A DNA stretch of 64,000 bases from Affinirhizobium straminoryzae (GCF_007004135.1 NZ_VJMG01000017.1:1-64000); one strand, 5' to 3'; shown: positions 16,311-26,796, numbered from the stretch's first letter. Made by a program: numbers and translations. Notes: a model not told the origin generated them from the sequence alone.

Positions 16311-18821
16311 TCACCGTGGCGAAGGAACTGCTCCGAGTGCAGCGCCAATATTGGGGGCGCGCTGGGGTGCGGTGCGACCTGGCGCCCACCAGAACTGCTG
16401 GCCAAACTCCTTGGCAAAGAAGCGCTGGCGTTGCTTGAATGCCTTGTCTGCTTCCGGATCGACGAGGAACTGTAACTGATCCATCAGGATACGCTCCCAG
16501 GCCAGGCGTGTGTACCAGATGGTTCCGCCCGGCGTACTGCCTTTCATGAACTTGACGAGCTCGCGTCCGAAATGAGTTTTCTCGCCGCTGGCCAGCTGGA
16601 CGACGTTTCCGGCGGTGAGGTTCCAGAGATCGTTAGCGCGCTGGATGACGGGGCCGCCAAGGGTGGTTGCAAATCCGTCGCCTTGACGATTGATGTTCGA
16701 GAACAGAAAGTCGCCATAGATGCCCAGGCCGCCGCCTTGCAGGATGGCGGCTCCCCAGAACGCCTTGTTACGCATATCCTGCGGATCTCGGCCCTGAGCA
16801 AGGCCTTTCAGCTGCAGGGAAAGGGCGCCGAACAGTGTGGTCGAGATGAGCAGCGATCCCGCATAGGCAGCGCCCTTTGCCGTCTGTCCGGCCTGCAGGA
16901 GCTGGTGCATGCGTCGGCCGTGCAGAATGAGGAAGACGGCACCAAAACTCTTGAACTGGGCAAAACTGCGAACAACCTCGCCAAGGAATGTGCCCGGCCG
17001 GTTCTGGTCCACCAGAGCAACCTTTGAGCGCTGCGAGCCATTGGGCACGGCATATTCGGTTTCGGACTGGATCATCTCGAGGAACCGCTCGGCAAGCTTG
17101 TCGTCGATCCGCTCGGCGATTTCCTGCGGGCGCAGGATCTTTACGCCACTGCCCATGTCATGCAGCGGCATGCGCCGCATGCGGTCCCAGTCTGCGGGGC
17201 GGATACCGTAACGGGCAAACGTGGCGCGAAAGGCATCAGGCAGCTGATCGAAGCTCTTGACGGCATTCTCTGCCGCCGTGCGCATGAAGGCGAGGCCGAA
17301 AGCGTGCCGCGCGCTTTGCGTCCAGGGCGTAAGTCCGGACAGGGTGAGCACTCGATCGGCCAGGAAGCTGGACCAGCCCGGCCCGTCGATTGTGCCAATG
17401 TATCGGGCCTGAGCATGGAAGACGTGCATGGCGTTATCGAGGATAAGCCCGGCCGCCACGGCCTCGCGGCGGGTGGAACTGCTCATGGCTTGAACGATGT
17501 CTCGCATGGCACCCTGGGCGCCAATGCCGGCAAAGGAGCGGGCAACCATCGTTGTGCCGATGTCCGATGGCGAAGAAAGCATTGCGGAGCCAAGAACAGA
17601 GGCCGTGATCAGCGAACGTACCGACGCAAAACCGGCCGCCCATGTGCTGTTCACAGGCGTCTCGAGCGTCCCTCGAATACTGCCCCAGAGGCTGTCAAGC
17701 TTTCGCTCGGCGCTGGCCGCGAGATCATTCGCCTTTGCGGCATCGCCCGCCAGCACGCTTTTCTGGCCGGCCGCTTTCTGCATGGCCTGTTTACGGATCG
17801 CCTGCTTCATCCATTCTATGGTGCCGGAGGGATTGGGACCGAGCACTTCCATGGCAGCGATGTCTTTTGCCATCGCGTTGATGTGACCCATCATCGAGGC
17901 GAATATGTCGCCTCCGCTGCCAAAGTCGCGCTGATAGGCAAGCCAGCTATCGGCATTCCGGAAAATCAGGAAACGGTGGTCGGCGCGCTGGTTGGCAAGG
18001 GCGCCGCGGCCGAACGCTTGGCGCGACGGCTCCTTCTTTGCCCAGCCTTCTGTTGCGACGTTGGTCCAGATCTCGGTCAGAATATCGTCGAGCTCGCCGG
18101 GATCGACCGCCCTGCCGGTCAGGGGATGCTTCATCCTGCTGACATCCAGCAGCGGCCGGATCGCATCTTTCCAGGTTTGCAGTCCTGCTTTGCGGAGCGC
18201 GCGCGCGTCGTGGTGCTGTGGAAGGCCCCAGCGTTCAAGCTTGCCGATCGCGCCGCCGGCGCCGTTGAACCGCTGGCGAAGCCATTCGTGGGTGTCTTCC
18301 CACACTTTGGCGAAATGCTTTGCCGACGCGTCGCCGGTGTTCTGTCCGAAGGCTTCCCTGAGAACATTGTCGAGATCTGCCTTGTTGTGGCGAACAAGGT
18401 CGCCGGCAATTGCTGAACGGCGAAAATGGTAAAGGGCATCTTCCATGCGAGCATGCGCCATGCCGACGATTGCCTTGCGGCGACCTTCGACCGAAGGGAA
18501 GGGGGCCGTTCCAAAATGCTCCAGCGTATCGATCGCAGCGGCTGCGATATCATGCTCGCCCTTTGCGTTCTTGTAGGAGGAGAGGGCAGCAGAGATCCTC
18601 TGGATAGACTGAAGGGAAAGTTTGGCTTTGCGCTTCTGATGCGCGCTCTCCGCCTTCAGCAGTTCCGTCAGTGCCTTTTTTGCCTCCGCGTCGGCCATCG
18701 CCTCGCTGTTGTTGGCAAAGCGGTCGCGAAACCGTCTGAAGTCGCGCTCGAGGCGCTTGGCGTCTTCCGCGTTCAATTCGCCGCCTTCGACGGCGTTGCG
18801 CAGGCAATCGGCAAAACTCAT
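16311..18821 (-). CDS. Internal virion (ejection) protein, large
   Basis: 836 residues from the ATG at 18821, which overlaps the previous stop (ATGA). Mostly helical, with an Ala/Lys-rich N-terminal third and several hydrophobic stretches in the second half (AAYAGSLLISTTLFGALSLQL; AAILQGGGLGIYGDFLFS). This fits proteins that leave the capsid and build a channel across the host envelope during DNA ejection. Its place, last in the 949-610-836 residue series after the tail nozzle, matches the T7 gp14-15-16 module, although the sequences are not alignable to T7 by eye. Confidence 0.72.
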   Translation of the reverse strand: MSFADCLRNAVEGGELNAEDAKRLERDFRRFRDRFANNSEAMADAEAKKALTELLKAESAHQKRKAKLSLQSIQRISAALSSYKNAKGEHDIAAAAIDTLEHFGTAPFPSVEGRRKAIVGMAHARMEDALYHFRRSAIAGDLVRHNKADLDNVLREAFGQNTGDASAKHFAKVWEDTHEWLRQRFNGAGGAIGKLERWGLPQHHDARALRKAGLQTWKDAIRPLLDVSRMKHPLTGRAVDPGELDDILTEIWTNVATEGWAKKEPSRQAFGRGALANQRADHRFLIFRNADSWLAYQRDFGSGGDIFASMMGHINAMAKDIAAMEVLGPNPSGTIEWMKQAIRKQAMQKAAGQKSVLAGDAAKANDLAASAERKLDSLWGSIRGTLETPVNSTWAAGFASVRSLITASVLGSAMLSSPSDIGTTMVARSFAGIGAQGAMRDIVQAMSSSTRREAVAAGLILDNAMHVFHAQARYIGTIDGPGWSSFLADRVLTLSGLTPWTQSARHAFGLAFMRTAAENAVKSFDQLPDAFRATFARYGIRPADWDRMRRMPLHDMGSGVKILRPQEIAERIDDKLAERFLEMIQSETEYAVPNGSQRSKVALVDQNRPGTFLGEVVRSFAQFKSFGAVFLILHGRRMHQLLQAGQTAKGAAYAGSLLISTTLFGALSLQLKGLAQGRDPQDMRNKAFWGAAILQGGGLGIYGDFLFSNINRQGDGFATTLGGPVIQRANDLWNLTAGNVVQLASGEKTHFGRELVKFMKGSTPGGTIWYTRLAWERILMDQLQFLVDPEADKAFKQRQRFFAKEFGQQFWWAPGRTAPQRAPNIGAALGAVPSPR

Positions 18822-20650
18822 AGGCGGCAAGCCTCCACAACAGCAGTCAGGTGATCGAGGCGCTCGATCTCGTCGAGGATGACGGCACCCGTCACAGGGC
18901 GGTCGTCATCGAAAAATGGGATTTCGAAATCGTCATCAAGGCCGATAATGTCACGGCGGCTGAAGGACATTTCGTCGGGAAAGCCGAGCGGGTCGTCAAG
19001 TCCGCCCGTTCTGTCCGCCGGGTTCCATCCGGCCGCCGCCTCGTCTTCGGCCGCAAAGCGCTGAGCGTCGTCGGCGATAAGCACGCGGTCGAGCGCTTCG
19101 GCCGGCGGCAGGTTTTCCGCGTTGGCGAGCTCTGCCGCTTTGAGGATGAGATGATCATCGACGGCAGGGCCGGCCCTCGCGGCGATGTCATAGACCAGGC
19201 TTTCCGCATAGGCGCGGCCGCCGTCATCGGCACGAATGGCGGTGCTGTCGCGTGAGGCTGTATCGAGCGCATCAAGCAGATCGGCAATGGTGGATTTCTC
19301 CATGGCATTTTCCGCTGTGCCATAGAGGTCGTTGAAATAGCCGGCTTCTGCCGCCCGAAGCCGCGCCTGGTCCAGCGGCATACCGCCTTCGCGCACAAGT
19401 TTGCCGACGAACCGCTCGGATCGGTTTTCCAGGCCAAGCGCTTTCAGTTCTCCCTTGTAGTCCTGTACGCCTCCGGCGCGCATCAGGAAACGGTCAATGG
19501 TATCAGCTGCGCCGGTCTTGCTCGTAGTCGATGGCGGTATCAGCTGGTCGACAATGCGGGCGATTTGCTCCGGGGCAGGGTCGTGGAAAAATGCGGTGCT
19601 GGTTTGCGCGGCTGCGATGGCGCGTGTGCTGGCGCTGTCGTGCAGGGCAGCAGAAGCGGAAGCCGGCTTTGCATCTGCCGTCATGCGGTCAATGTCAATG
19701 GCCGCAAGCGCACCCCGCGCTTCGGCAGGAAGGTCTGCGCGAATGGGCGTCAGAAGATCTGCCGCAGCCTTGGTGTCGCCAGACACTGCAGCGCGCAATT
19801 CCGGCGATGCCGTGGGCGCTTCCGCAAGCGCGCGAACGGCGGCTTCCGGATCGATCGATCGCAATGCCCGGGATATCCCTTCGCCCGCTGCCTGAAAGCT
19901 TCCTCCCAGCGCGCCGCCAAGAAGGCCGGCGATCGCAACGTTTTGCATTGCCTCTGCGGGTCCGTTGGGCAAGCCGGCCTGCTTTCGCCAGGCCTGGATC
20001 TGCGGCTGTTGGATCGCTTCGGTCAAGCCGTTGACGGCGGCTTCGGAGATGACCGTCTGCAGGATCCGGCCGGCCGCCGTGCGTGCGCCACCTGGTCCGC
20101 CACCAATGATCCAGGTGCCAACCTGCATCGGATCATAGCCGGAGCCAACCATCCCGCCCGCAATCAGTGCACCCCATTTCCTCAAGCCGTCGCGGCTGGC
20201 CAGTGCCTTTCCAAGGCGCTGGTCGGCCTGTCTTGCCAACGCTTCGGCGTCGCGCTCGACGGGGCGATCGGCGCCGATGATCGCTGCCTTTTCCGGGTAT
20301 CGATTTGCGATCTCCGTAAGGCGTGCGCTGAATTCATCGGCTTTCTGCTGCGCCAGTTCCGGAGCGGCGTCGCGCATGAAAACGGTGCTGCCGGCCGTCA
20401 GTTCGGTGTATTGCCGATCGGCGCTCGACGTTGCCTGCCGCATCGGGTTTGGCAAGCTTTCGCCGGTCGCGTCCTGGATCGCCTTGATGCGTTCGTCGTA
20501 AGCACGCGTCAGCGCCTCGACTGCCGAAGTCTGGTTGTCCACCAGCCGCATCTGGTCCGTGGCGGCGGAGTATATCTCTCCCAGGCTCGCTTCGCCACGC
20601 GCGATGGACGTGGGGCGTTCAGTGCTTGTGTCGGAATACCAGAAGCTCAT
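18818..20650 (-). CDS. Internal virion (ejection) protein, middle
   Basis: 610 residues from the ATG at 20650 (ATGA overlap with the upstream stop; an ATG at 20665 is also in frame). Helical and Ala-rich, with Gly-rich hydrophobic segments (ALIAGGMVGSGY; VAIAGLLGGALGGSFQAAGEG) that could insert into membrane, and a very acidic C-terminus (GLDDDFEIPFFDDDR). No catalytic motif is seen. It is assigned by position between the two other large ejection proteins. Confidence 0.7.
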   Translation of the reverse strand: MSFWYSDTSTERPTSIARGEASLGEIYSAATDQMRLVDNQTSAVEALTRAYDERIKAIQDATGESLPNPMRQATSSADRQYTELTAGSTVFMRDAAPELAQQKADEFSARLTEIANRYPEKAAIIGADRPVERDAEALARQADQRLGKALASRDGLRKWGALIAGGMVGSGYDPMQVGTWIIGGGPGGARTAAGRILQTVISEAAVNGLTEAIQQPQIQAWRKQAGLPNGPAEAMQNVAIAGLLGGALGGSFQAAGEGISRALRSIDPEAAVRALAEAPTASPELRAAVSGDTKAAADLLTPIRADLPAEARGALAAIDIDRMTADAKPASASAALHDSASTRAIAAAQTSTAFFHDPAPEQIARIVDQLIPPSTTSKTGAADTIDRFLMRAGGVQDYKGELKALGLENRSERFVGKLVREGGMPLDQARLRAAEAGYFNDLYGTAENAMEKSTIADLLDALDTASRDSTAIRADDGGRAYAESLVYDIAARAGPAVDDHLILKAAELANAENLPPAEALDRVLIADDAQRFAAEDEAAAGWNPADRTGGLDDPLGFPDEMSFSRRDIIGLDDDFEIPFFDDDRPVTGAVILDEIERLDHLTAVVEACRL

Positions 20651-23496
20651 CGGCCGGGCTGCCATCCGAAGGGGTTGAAGTTGGTGTCGCTGAAGCCGAG
20701 GCTAGGCTTGTTTTCTGCGGCAATGGCTTCCAGCGCCCGGATATCAAGGCGCCAATAGGTGCCGTCCGGGCGCACCAGATATTTCGGGTCCTCCGAGAGC
20801 GGATCGCCAAGGGAGACGCGATAAAGTCCGTCTCCATCGGATACGAGGTTTGCTCCGCGAATTGCGGAGATGGGCAGTGGGTAGTCTCCGCTGTCGATTG
20901 GCGGCAACTTGGCAAGCTGGTCTTTGGTCAGGTTGCGCAAAAGCTGTTGCGGGCGATCCTTGGGCATGTCGGCCGGAACAACGATTGGAGCGCCGTTGAC
21001 GTCGCTGATACCGCCATAGGCCACACCGCCGATCGTGCGACCGCCGGCGGCGCGATCCAGTGCGCGCGAAAATGCCGCTTGGGCTATGCTGCCAGACGTC
21101 TTGATTTCGGCTGGATCGAAATTCTGTGCGTTCGCGGCCTGTTCGAACAGAATAGTGGCCGTCTGCAACACGGCGCTTTGTGTGCGGGGATCGGCGACAA
21201 AGGCGCCACCGATCTGCGTGGAGGCAAACTTGGTGATCTCTCCCGGCGTCGGCATCTTTGCGGTAAATAGTTTTTCACGCTTCATGCCGAGCGCGTTGGC
21301 TACGTCCGCGGCAACGCTGTTGTCGCCGGTCGCCAGTGATAGGCCAGCCGCGTGTGCAATGACCGGGGCGTCTTCAGCGATTTCGCCGATGACGCGTGGC
21401 GCGTCGTTGCCATACACCTTTCGCACGGTGAAGGCAAAAACCGGTAGCGCCTCCGGATTGGTCTGCAGGGCTGCGGTCAGCATCTCCTTTTCGCCGGGGC
21501 GGAACACGGGCACGCTCTGCCCGTAAAGGCCAGCGACGGCCGTTTGCGCCTGGCGCCGTTCGGTCAGCGTGGCTGCGAGGGTGTCAGCGCTGCTGGGGTC
21601 GATGGCGGTGACGGATACCACACCGGCGCGTGCGGCCTGGCCAAGCGGATCAGTTTGTCGTTCCTTCAGAACATCCTGCGCGCGCTTCTGCGCAAGTTGA
21701 TAGACGTCGAGGGCCTCTGCATACCCTGGCGTGCCGGCCTTGGGCTGGATAAGCTCGAGGCGGTCGCGAATATCGGCGGCCGACTGCGCCTCCATGCCAT
21801 TCGTGGCGTCGTAAATGCGACCAGCTCTTTCACGGGCGGCTTGCCATTGCTGCAGGCCCTGTTCTCCGGAAAGCTGCAACACGCGCTCGGGCGTCAACCC
21901 GGTGGATGGATCAAGACCTTTTCCAGTTGTCTGGATTGACGCGACGTCATCATCAGCAAGGGTTGCCAGGCGCGACGCTTCTGCCTTGTTTGCCGCTTGC
22001 CGCTGGTTGATTTCGGCTCGGGCATCGCGGCGGAAAAGCTCTGATCGCGCCTTCACTGTGTCATAGGGCAGCCGCGCCAACGGCCCCTTGCCGGCGCGCC
22101 ATTCGTCCAGCATCTGCAGCGCAAACTGCTCTTTCTGTTCCGGCGTCGGCAGCGCTTCATAAACACCTTGCACCCGGCCAAAGGCTGCCGTTTCGGCAAG
22201 GTCGGCCTTGTATTTCGCGGCCTGCAGCGGCGTGATCGTGCCAAGTGCGGCCGCCCGGTCGATCTGCATGGTCACACGCCCGACCTGCTGACCGATAATC
22301 GTATCGCCCTCCGGGTTGGCGCCCAGCAGCTGCGCCTGCCGCTCGATGTCCACGCGCTGCGCGTCGAAACCATCGGCAAAGGCGGAAAGCTGCTCCTGCC
22401 GCATCCGCTTGTCGGCCTGCGCCTGCACATTGCGCACATAGGCTTCCGACTGCTGGGAGAAGCTGCGGTTGAATGCTTCCTTCAGAAGGGGGTCGGAAAG
22501 GTTCGGGTCCGCCTCATATTTGGCGCGCACGTCGGCAAGCGCTGCCGCGAACTTTTCCGGGTCGTCGGAATATTGCTGCTGAATGGCAAACAGGTCCGTC
22601 GAAACGCCCTGCTGCATCCGCCAGGTATAGGCCGACATCACGGCATTGTCGTAGGCCTCGCCATAGATCGTGCCGTCGCGCCGAAGCGCAAGCGGCGCGG
22701 TCGGCAGCACCTGCGGCGGCCTGTCCGCGGCGGGCAAGGCGCCGGCCGCAGATCCGCCTGCCTTGCGGATCCAGAGGTTGGCAAATTCGCCAGCCGTCAT
22801 GCCGGGCGTTCCGCCATTCAGCCGCACCGCGTCGGCGCCCACAAGGCTTTCCGCCGGCACGTCCGGGTTGGTCAGCAGCTTGGCCGCGCCGCCGGCGCCC
22901 TGCTGGTGTGCAAGATAAAGCTCACCGGCAGTCGGCTCGCGCCCCAGCGATTTGCGCAGTGCGGCCGTATTGTCCTTGTAAAGTCGGGCGGCAGCATCCG
23001 ATGCCTGGGTCGCATCGAAGCGATCGGCAAGGCCGTATTGCTGGGCCGTGCCATCGACGAACTGGAACAGACCTCCGGCGCTGGAATTCGGGTTTTTGGC
23101 CTGCGGGTTATAGCCGCTTTCCAGCCCCGCCACCTGGAGAAGCCCGGCCGGGTCCACGCCATGGCGCGCCGCCGCGTCCGAGATCGTCTTGCGGATCTCT
23201 TCTGGCGCTGGCGGCACCTGTCCGGCGGCAGAGGCTGCGGCGGCCCGGCTGTTGGCCGCGTCGATCGTCGCCTGTCCGGCCGCCTGCCCAACGGGCAATC
23301 CCGCGGTCAATGCCTCGCGCTGCAGCGCCTTGTCGGCCATGTCGCCCAGCTGGCGGGAAAGGTGGCCGGCCACATTCGCCAGCGCCTCCCAACCCTGCCC
23401 GGTGTTGACGGCGGCAGATGGCACGTCGCGCGAAATCTGTCCTTCGCCGGTCAGCTGCTGGATCTGTCCCGGTTTTCTGGATTGCAGGTTAACCAT
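20647..23496 (-). CDS. Internal virion protein with lytic transglycosylase domain
   Basis: 949 residues. An SLT-type transglycosylase domain lies at about residues 103-190: LLQVAGLESGYNPQAKN holds the catalytic Glu (E126), and SSAGGLFQFVDGTAQQYG is the second conserved motif. It would open the peptidoglycan when DNA is injected, as T7 gp16 does. The rest is long helical sequence with many Gln and Ala, as in ejection proteins. Coupled upstream (TGATG) and downstream (ATGA). Confidence 0.87.
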   Translation of the reverse strand: MVNLQSRKPGQIQQLTGEGQISRDVPSAAVNTGQGWEALANVAGHLSRQLGDMADKALQREALTAGLPVGQAAGQATIDAANSRAAAASAAGQVPPAPEEIRKTISDAAARHGVDPAGLLQVAGLESGYNPQAKNPNSSAGGLFQFVDGTAQQYGLADRFDATQASDAAARLYKDNTAALRKSLGREPTAGELYLAHQQGAGGAAKLLTNPDVPAESLVGADAVRLNGGTPGMTAGEFANLWIRKAGGSAAGALPAADRPPQVLPTAPLALRRDGTIYGEAYDNAVMSAYTWRMQQGVSTDLFAIQQQYSDDPEKFAAALADVRAKYEADPNLSDPLLKEAFNRSFSQQSEAYVRNVQAQADKRMRQEQLSAFADGFDAQRVDIERQAQLLGANPEGDTIIGQQVGRVTMQIDRAAALGTITPLQAAKYKADLAETAAFGRVQGVYEALPTPEQKEQFALQMLDEWRAGKGPLARLPYDTVKARSELFRRDARAEINQRQAANKAEASRLATLADDDVASIQTTGKGLDPSTGLTPERVLQLSGEQGLQQWQAARERAGRIYDATNGMEAQSAADIRDRLELIQPKAGTPGYAEALDVYQLAQKRAQDVLKERQTDPLGQAARAGVVSVTAIDPSSADTLAATLTERRQAQTAVAGLYGQSVPVFRPGEKEMLTAALQTNPEALPVFAFTVRKVYGNDAPRVIGEIAEDAPVIAHAAGLSLATGDNSVAADVANALGMKREKLFTAKMPTPGEITKFASTQIGGAFVADPRTQSAVLQTATILFEQAANAQNFDPAEIKTSGSIAQAAFSRALDRAAGGRTIGGVAYGGISDVNGAPIVVPADMPKDRPQQLLRNLTKDQLAKLPPIDSGDYPLPISAIRGANLVSDGDGLYRVSLGDPLSEDPKYLVRPDGTYWRLDIRALEAIAAENKPSLGFSDTNFNPFGWQPGR

Positions 23497-24074
23497 CAGG
23501 CGCTTCCTCTGCCCGCAAGCTGAATTCCAAAATCAGCGGCCGTGCCAAGGGCACCCAGAAGAGCGCCGCCACTTTGGGTGCTGGCGCGCTGGCGGTACCC
23601 GATGGCGCGCTGGCGATACATCGCGCGCCGGAATTCCGTGTCGCGCTGGTCGATGCTGATTTCCGTCTGCGCCTGTTGCCGTGCGGTCTGCGCCTGGCTC
23701 TGGGCAATGCCGCCGGAAAGATCGATGCCGGCAGCCGCATAGGTCACGTCGTTCTGCCCCAGCACGCGGCCCAGCTCCTGGCGAATGCGGTTCTGCCGCT
23801 GTTGGCCCGCCAGCTGCTCCTGTCCGGCCTGCAGGTCGGCTTCCACTGCCAGCTGCCGGCTTTCGCTGGCGGCGGCCGCGCCCGCGCCGATCGTGCCGAG
23901 AACTTTGAGCACGCTACCCAACCCCTGCAGCGCGGTCAGCGCGCCGGACGATGCGGCGGCTGCGCCTGTGGCTGCAGCGGCACCTGTCGCCGCTGTACCA
24001 GCGGCCGCGCCTGCGGCCGAGCCAAGGCCAAGCCCGCCCAGAACCTTGCCGATTGCCGTCACGGCCAATTCCAT
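23496..24074 (-). CDS. Internal virion protein, T7 gp14-like
   Basis: 192 residues. The first 75 are an almost pure Ala/Gly/Thr hydrophobic run (AAGTAATGAAAATGAAAASS), which is membrane-active in character. Then comes a Gln-rich helix (LAGQQRQNRIRQELG), the segment NDVTYAAAGIDLSGG, and another Gln-rich helix. Size, composition and order (nozzle, this gene, then the transglycosylase) match gp14 of T7-type phages, which forms the outer-membrane part of the ejection channel. Confidence 0.75.
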   Translation of the reverse strand: MELAVTAIGKVLGGLGLGSAAGAAAGTAATGAAAATGAAAASSGALTALQGLGSVLKVLGTIGAGAAAASESRQLAVEADLQAGQEQLAGQQRQNRIRQELGRVLGQNDVTYAAAGIDLSGGIAQSQAQTARQQAQTEISIDQRDTEFRRAMYRQRAIGYRQRASTQSGGALLGALGTAADFGIQLAGRGSA

Positions 24075-24084
24075 CTCAACCCTC

Positions 24085-26115
24085 CTAAAGCGCAGTCTCG
24101 ACGGTAATCGAGCGGATGTTCAGTCTACCGGGGCGAAGCTGGGAGATCCGCACGAAGGGTTCGTCGGCATAGCCGCGCAGGCCGCCGATCTTGATCACGC
24201 CGGAAAAGCCCTGGTTGAGCTCGGGCACGTCCGCCAGCACCCCGAAGCGGAACAGGTCCACTTCCTTCAGCGCGCCGCCATTGGTGGAAATCGCAAGGCT
24301 GGTCGTGTCGTCCAGCGCCAGGTGCACGGTGTGAATGCGCGCCTTGCGCTTCAGCACCGTGTTGGGGCCCACATCGCGCGGCGGCGGCAGCGTGTCGATG
24401 ATCGGCGGCTTCCAGGTGCCGGCCGTCACGGCTGAAACGGCCTTTGGCAGCACCACCTGGCCGCTTGCCACGGTATAGGGGCCAAACACATCGCCATCGC
24501 CAATCACCCAGATTTCCCGTCCATTGTAACGGGAAAGGCCGGTCACGGTTTTCGAGGCGGGAGAAACCGTCAGGTCGATCGCCTCGTCGAGCAGCAGCCC
24601 GGTTTCCATCCGCTCCAGCGTGCGCGTGCCGGCGCGGTCCATGATGAAGGAGAGCTGGTTGCGGCCGTTGCGGGAAACCCGCTTGAAAAGCCCCTGGCTG
24701 GTGCGGCGGGCATAGGCGGTCACCTCCTGTTCGCGCAGCAGCGAAACCAGCCGGGCCTCGCCGCTGTCGAGAACGATGGCCTGAAGATTGCAGCTGATCG
24801 TTTCCGTCGTGCGGCGCACCGCCATGTCACGCACATTGCGCAGCAGGTGCGGCGCCAGCAGGGAAATATCGGTGGCAATGAAATTTCCCTCGGCATCGGT
24901 ATAGCGCAGTTCGCCGATCGTCGAGCGGTTCTTGTGGCACCAGATGGCCGCACCTTCGTTCTCGGTCACGGGCAGGCCGCGATTGCTGCCGTGCCGGCTG
25001 GCCTGCACATGGTTCGGCGCTTCCGTGCGCGAAAGCGCCCGCTCGGCAATCCAGTATTCTGCCTGCGAAGTAAAGATCAGCAGGTTCAACGACGGCACGA
25101 TGGCCTCGATCGTTTCCCCGCCGGCAATGTCCATCGGCACCAGTGCCGGTCCGTTGGCATCGGTGAACCGCTCGTTGAACTCGAAATAGTCGCCGGTGCG
25201 CGACATGAGCCAGGCATTGGGCAGGCCTTTCATGCCGCCCACCAGCAATCGCTGCTGCCAGAAGGCGCCGCACTGGGGCCAACCGCGCGTGCTGGAAATC
25301 ACAGCCTCGCCCGGTTTTACGCCAACAGTGGTTTTCGAGGCCACGATGGCCGCATCCGCCTTGTTGACGATCTCGCCGGAAACGGCCCAGCCGTCGCCCT
25401 CGTTGCCGGCGCCCGAAAACGTGATGGTGACGATGTTCGCGCTGGGGCTGGCCACCACGAAACCGGCCGCCACGTTGGGCAGGTCGGCAATCGCGGCCTG
25501 GATCGCGCTCACCAGCGTCGCCATGGTGCTGTTGTAGGTGATCGAGAAGGTTTCCTGCTGCGAAATGGTCAGCGTGAAAATCGATGTGCCGCTGTCCAGT
25601 CCCACGAATTCCAGTCGCCAGACGGCCGGCACGCCGTTGGAATAGGTGGCGCCGTAATCATAGCGCGGAATATTGGCATAGGGCAGGTCATCCACCACCC
25701 AGCCGCTCGTCGTCAGGCGAATGCGCTTGGATTGCAGGTCGCGGTGAAACAGCAACATGGTGTCGAAGCGCTGCGCAAATGTCATTTCCGGCAGCAGTCC
25801 GGAAATGCCGGAAACGGTAAAGCTGGCGGAAAGGCTGGTCGCGCCCCAGGCCTGGCAGGTGGTGCCCGCAAACACCAGGTCGTAGCTTGTGCCGTTGGAT
25901 GCATCGAAGGGAAAGATCCTGTCGGCGCCGGAAGGCAGGTTGCCCACCAGCCGCAGGCCATCGGAAACGCGCATGCCGCCCTGCGGGGTGATGACCACGT
26001 TTTCGGCATGCTTCAGCCCGGTGGAAAAATACTTCAGCTGGGTTCGGTCATGCAGCAGCGGGTCCAGTTCGCCGGCAGTGAAGGCCGCTTGCGTGCGTCC
26101 GGGGCGGGCAACCAT
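24085..26115 (-). CDS. Tail tubular protein B (nozzle, T7 gp12-like)
   Basis: 676 residues, beta-rich. The N-terminus FTAGELDPLLHDRTQLKYFSTGLKHAENV is characteristic of podoviral nozzle proteins: FTAGELxP, then a region introducing the columns of data, then GGMRVSDGLRLV. The middle shows WPQCGAFWQQRLLVGGMKGLPNAWLMSRTGDYFEFNE, another hallmark. Six copies would close the tail tube. It starts in a TGATG overlap with the adaptor gene. Confidence 0.87.
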   Translation of the reverse strand: MVARPGRTQAAFTAGELDPLLHDRTQLKYFSTGLKHAENVVITPQGGMRVSDGLRLVGNLPSGADRIFPFDASNGTSYDLVFAGTTCQAWGATSLSASFTVSGISGLLPEMTFAQRFDTMLLFHRDLQSKRIRLTTSGWVVDDLPYANIPRYDYGATYSNGVPAVWRLEFVGLDSGTSIFTLTISQQETFSITYNSTMATLVSAIQAAIADLPNVAAGFVVASPSANIVTITFSGAGNEGDGWAVSGEIVNKADAAIVASKTTVGVKPGEAVISSTRGWPQCGAFWQQRLLVGGMKGLPNAWLMSRTGDYFEFNERFTDANGPALVPMDIAGGETIEAIVPSLNLLIFTSQAEYWIAERALSRTEAPNHVQASRHGSNRGLPVTENEGAAIWCHKNRSTIGELRYTDAEGNFIATDISLLAPHLLRNVRDMAVRRTTETISCNLQAIVLDSGEARLVSLLREQEVTAYARRTSQGLFKRVSRNGRNQLSFIMDRAGTRTLERMETGLLLDEAIDLTVSPASKTVTGLSRYNGREIWVIGDGDVFGPYTVASGQVVLPKAVSAVTAGTWKPPIIDTLPPPRDVGPNTVLKRKARIHTVHLALDDTTSLAISTNGGALKEVDLFRFGVLADVPELNQGFSGVIKIGGLRGYADEPFVRISQLRPGRLNIRSITVETAL

Positions 26116-26744
26116 CAGGATCTCCAGGCAATGGTGAGCGGATTGTTGTCAGCCTTGATCTCCCGGGCCGGATTGGCAAAAGCGTCCTCGTTCAATGCCG
26201 TGCGCATCATCCCGCCGCGAAAATTCTCCTGCGGGGTGCCATAGGCCAGCGTCAGCAGGTCGGATCGCTGGCCGCGATCGGACGCAATGGCGAAGGCAAG
26301 ATGCCCGGCAAGCGCGGTAATGGTGGCGCTACGGAAGGTCGGCGTCCATCGGTGCGGATCGGGGCGGAATTTCACCATGGCGTAAAGCGGATTGTCGGCC
26401 GCGTGCACCTGGTTTGCCGTCAGGATGAAGCTGGTATAGCGCCGGTTCGGGTCGCTGGGGTCGTCGGTCAGGTAAACGGGCGGGCCGATTGCCGGCTGCG
26501 GCACCTCGAAAACATGGCTGAACCCGGTAAAGGGTGCTGCGACCGAGAGCTTGGAAAGCTGGCGAACCTCGCGGGCGAAGAAAAAGCCGGAAGGCTGCAG
26601 GCCGAGATTGAAATCGACGGTTTCCTCGTAGATCAGCAGCGCGCTCTGCCCGCCGCCCAGGTCGTCGTCAAAGTCCTGCACCGGCTCCTCGCCGATCCGC
26701 GCACAGGCGGCGTTGATGATGTCGGCATAGGTGGTCAGCGCCAT
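26115..26744 (-). CDS. Tail tubular protein A (adaptor, T7 gp11-like)
   Basis: 209 residues, a size typical for the adaptor ring that joins portal and nozzle. N-terminal INAACARIGEEPV and the pattern ending LLTLAYGTPQENFRGGMMR are typical of this family in podophages. It is translationally coupled to the nozzle gene. A strong hairpin (26767-26796) separates it from the capsid gene group upstream. Confidence 0.82.
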   Translation of the reverse strand: MALTTYADIINAACARIGEEPVQDFDDDLGGGQSALLIYEETVDFNLGLQPSGFFFAREVRQLSKLSVAAPFTGFSHVFEVPQPAIGPPVYLTDDPSDPNRRYTSFILTANQVHAADNPLYAMVKFRPDPHRWTPTFRSATITALAGHLAFAIASDRGQRSDLLTLAYGTPQENFRGGMMRTALNEDAFANPAREIKADNNPLTIAWRS

Positions 26745-26762
26745 GGCGGTATCCCTTCAAAA

Positions 26763-26796
26763 GCATGCCGCCGCCGGGGCGTGATCCGGCGGCGGC
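26763..26796 (-). terminator. Intrinsic terminator between capsid and tail genes
   Basis: GCCGCCGCCGG (26767-26777) pairs perfectly with CCGGCGGCGGC (26786-26796) around an 8-base loop; on the minus strand it is followed by CATGCTTTTG. The stem is very stable but the T-run short, so termination is probably partial. It occupies the position of the T7 terminator after the capsid gene. Confidence 0.65.
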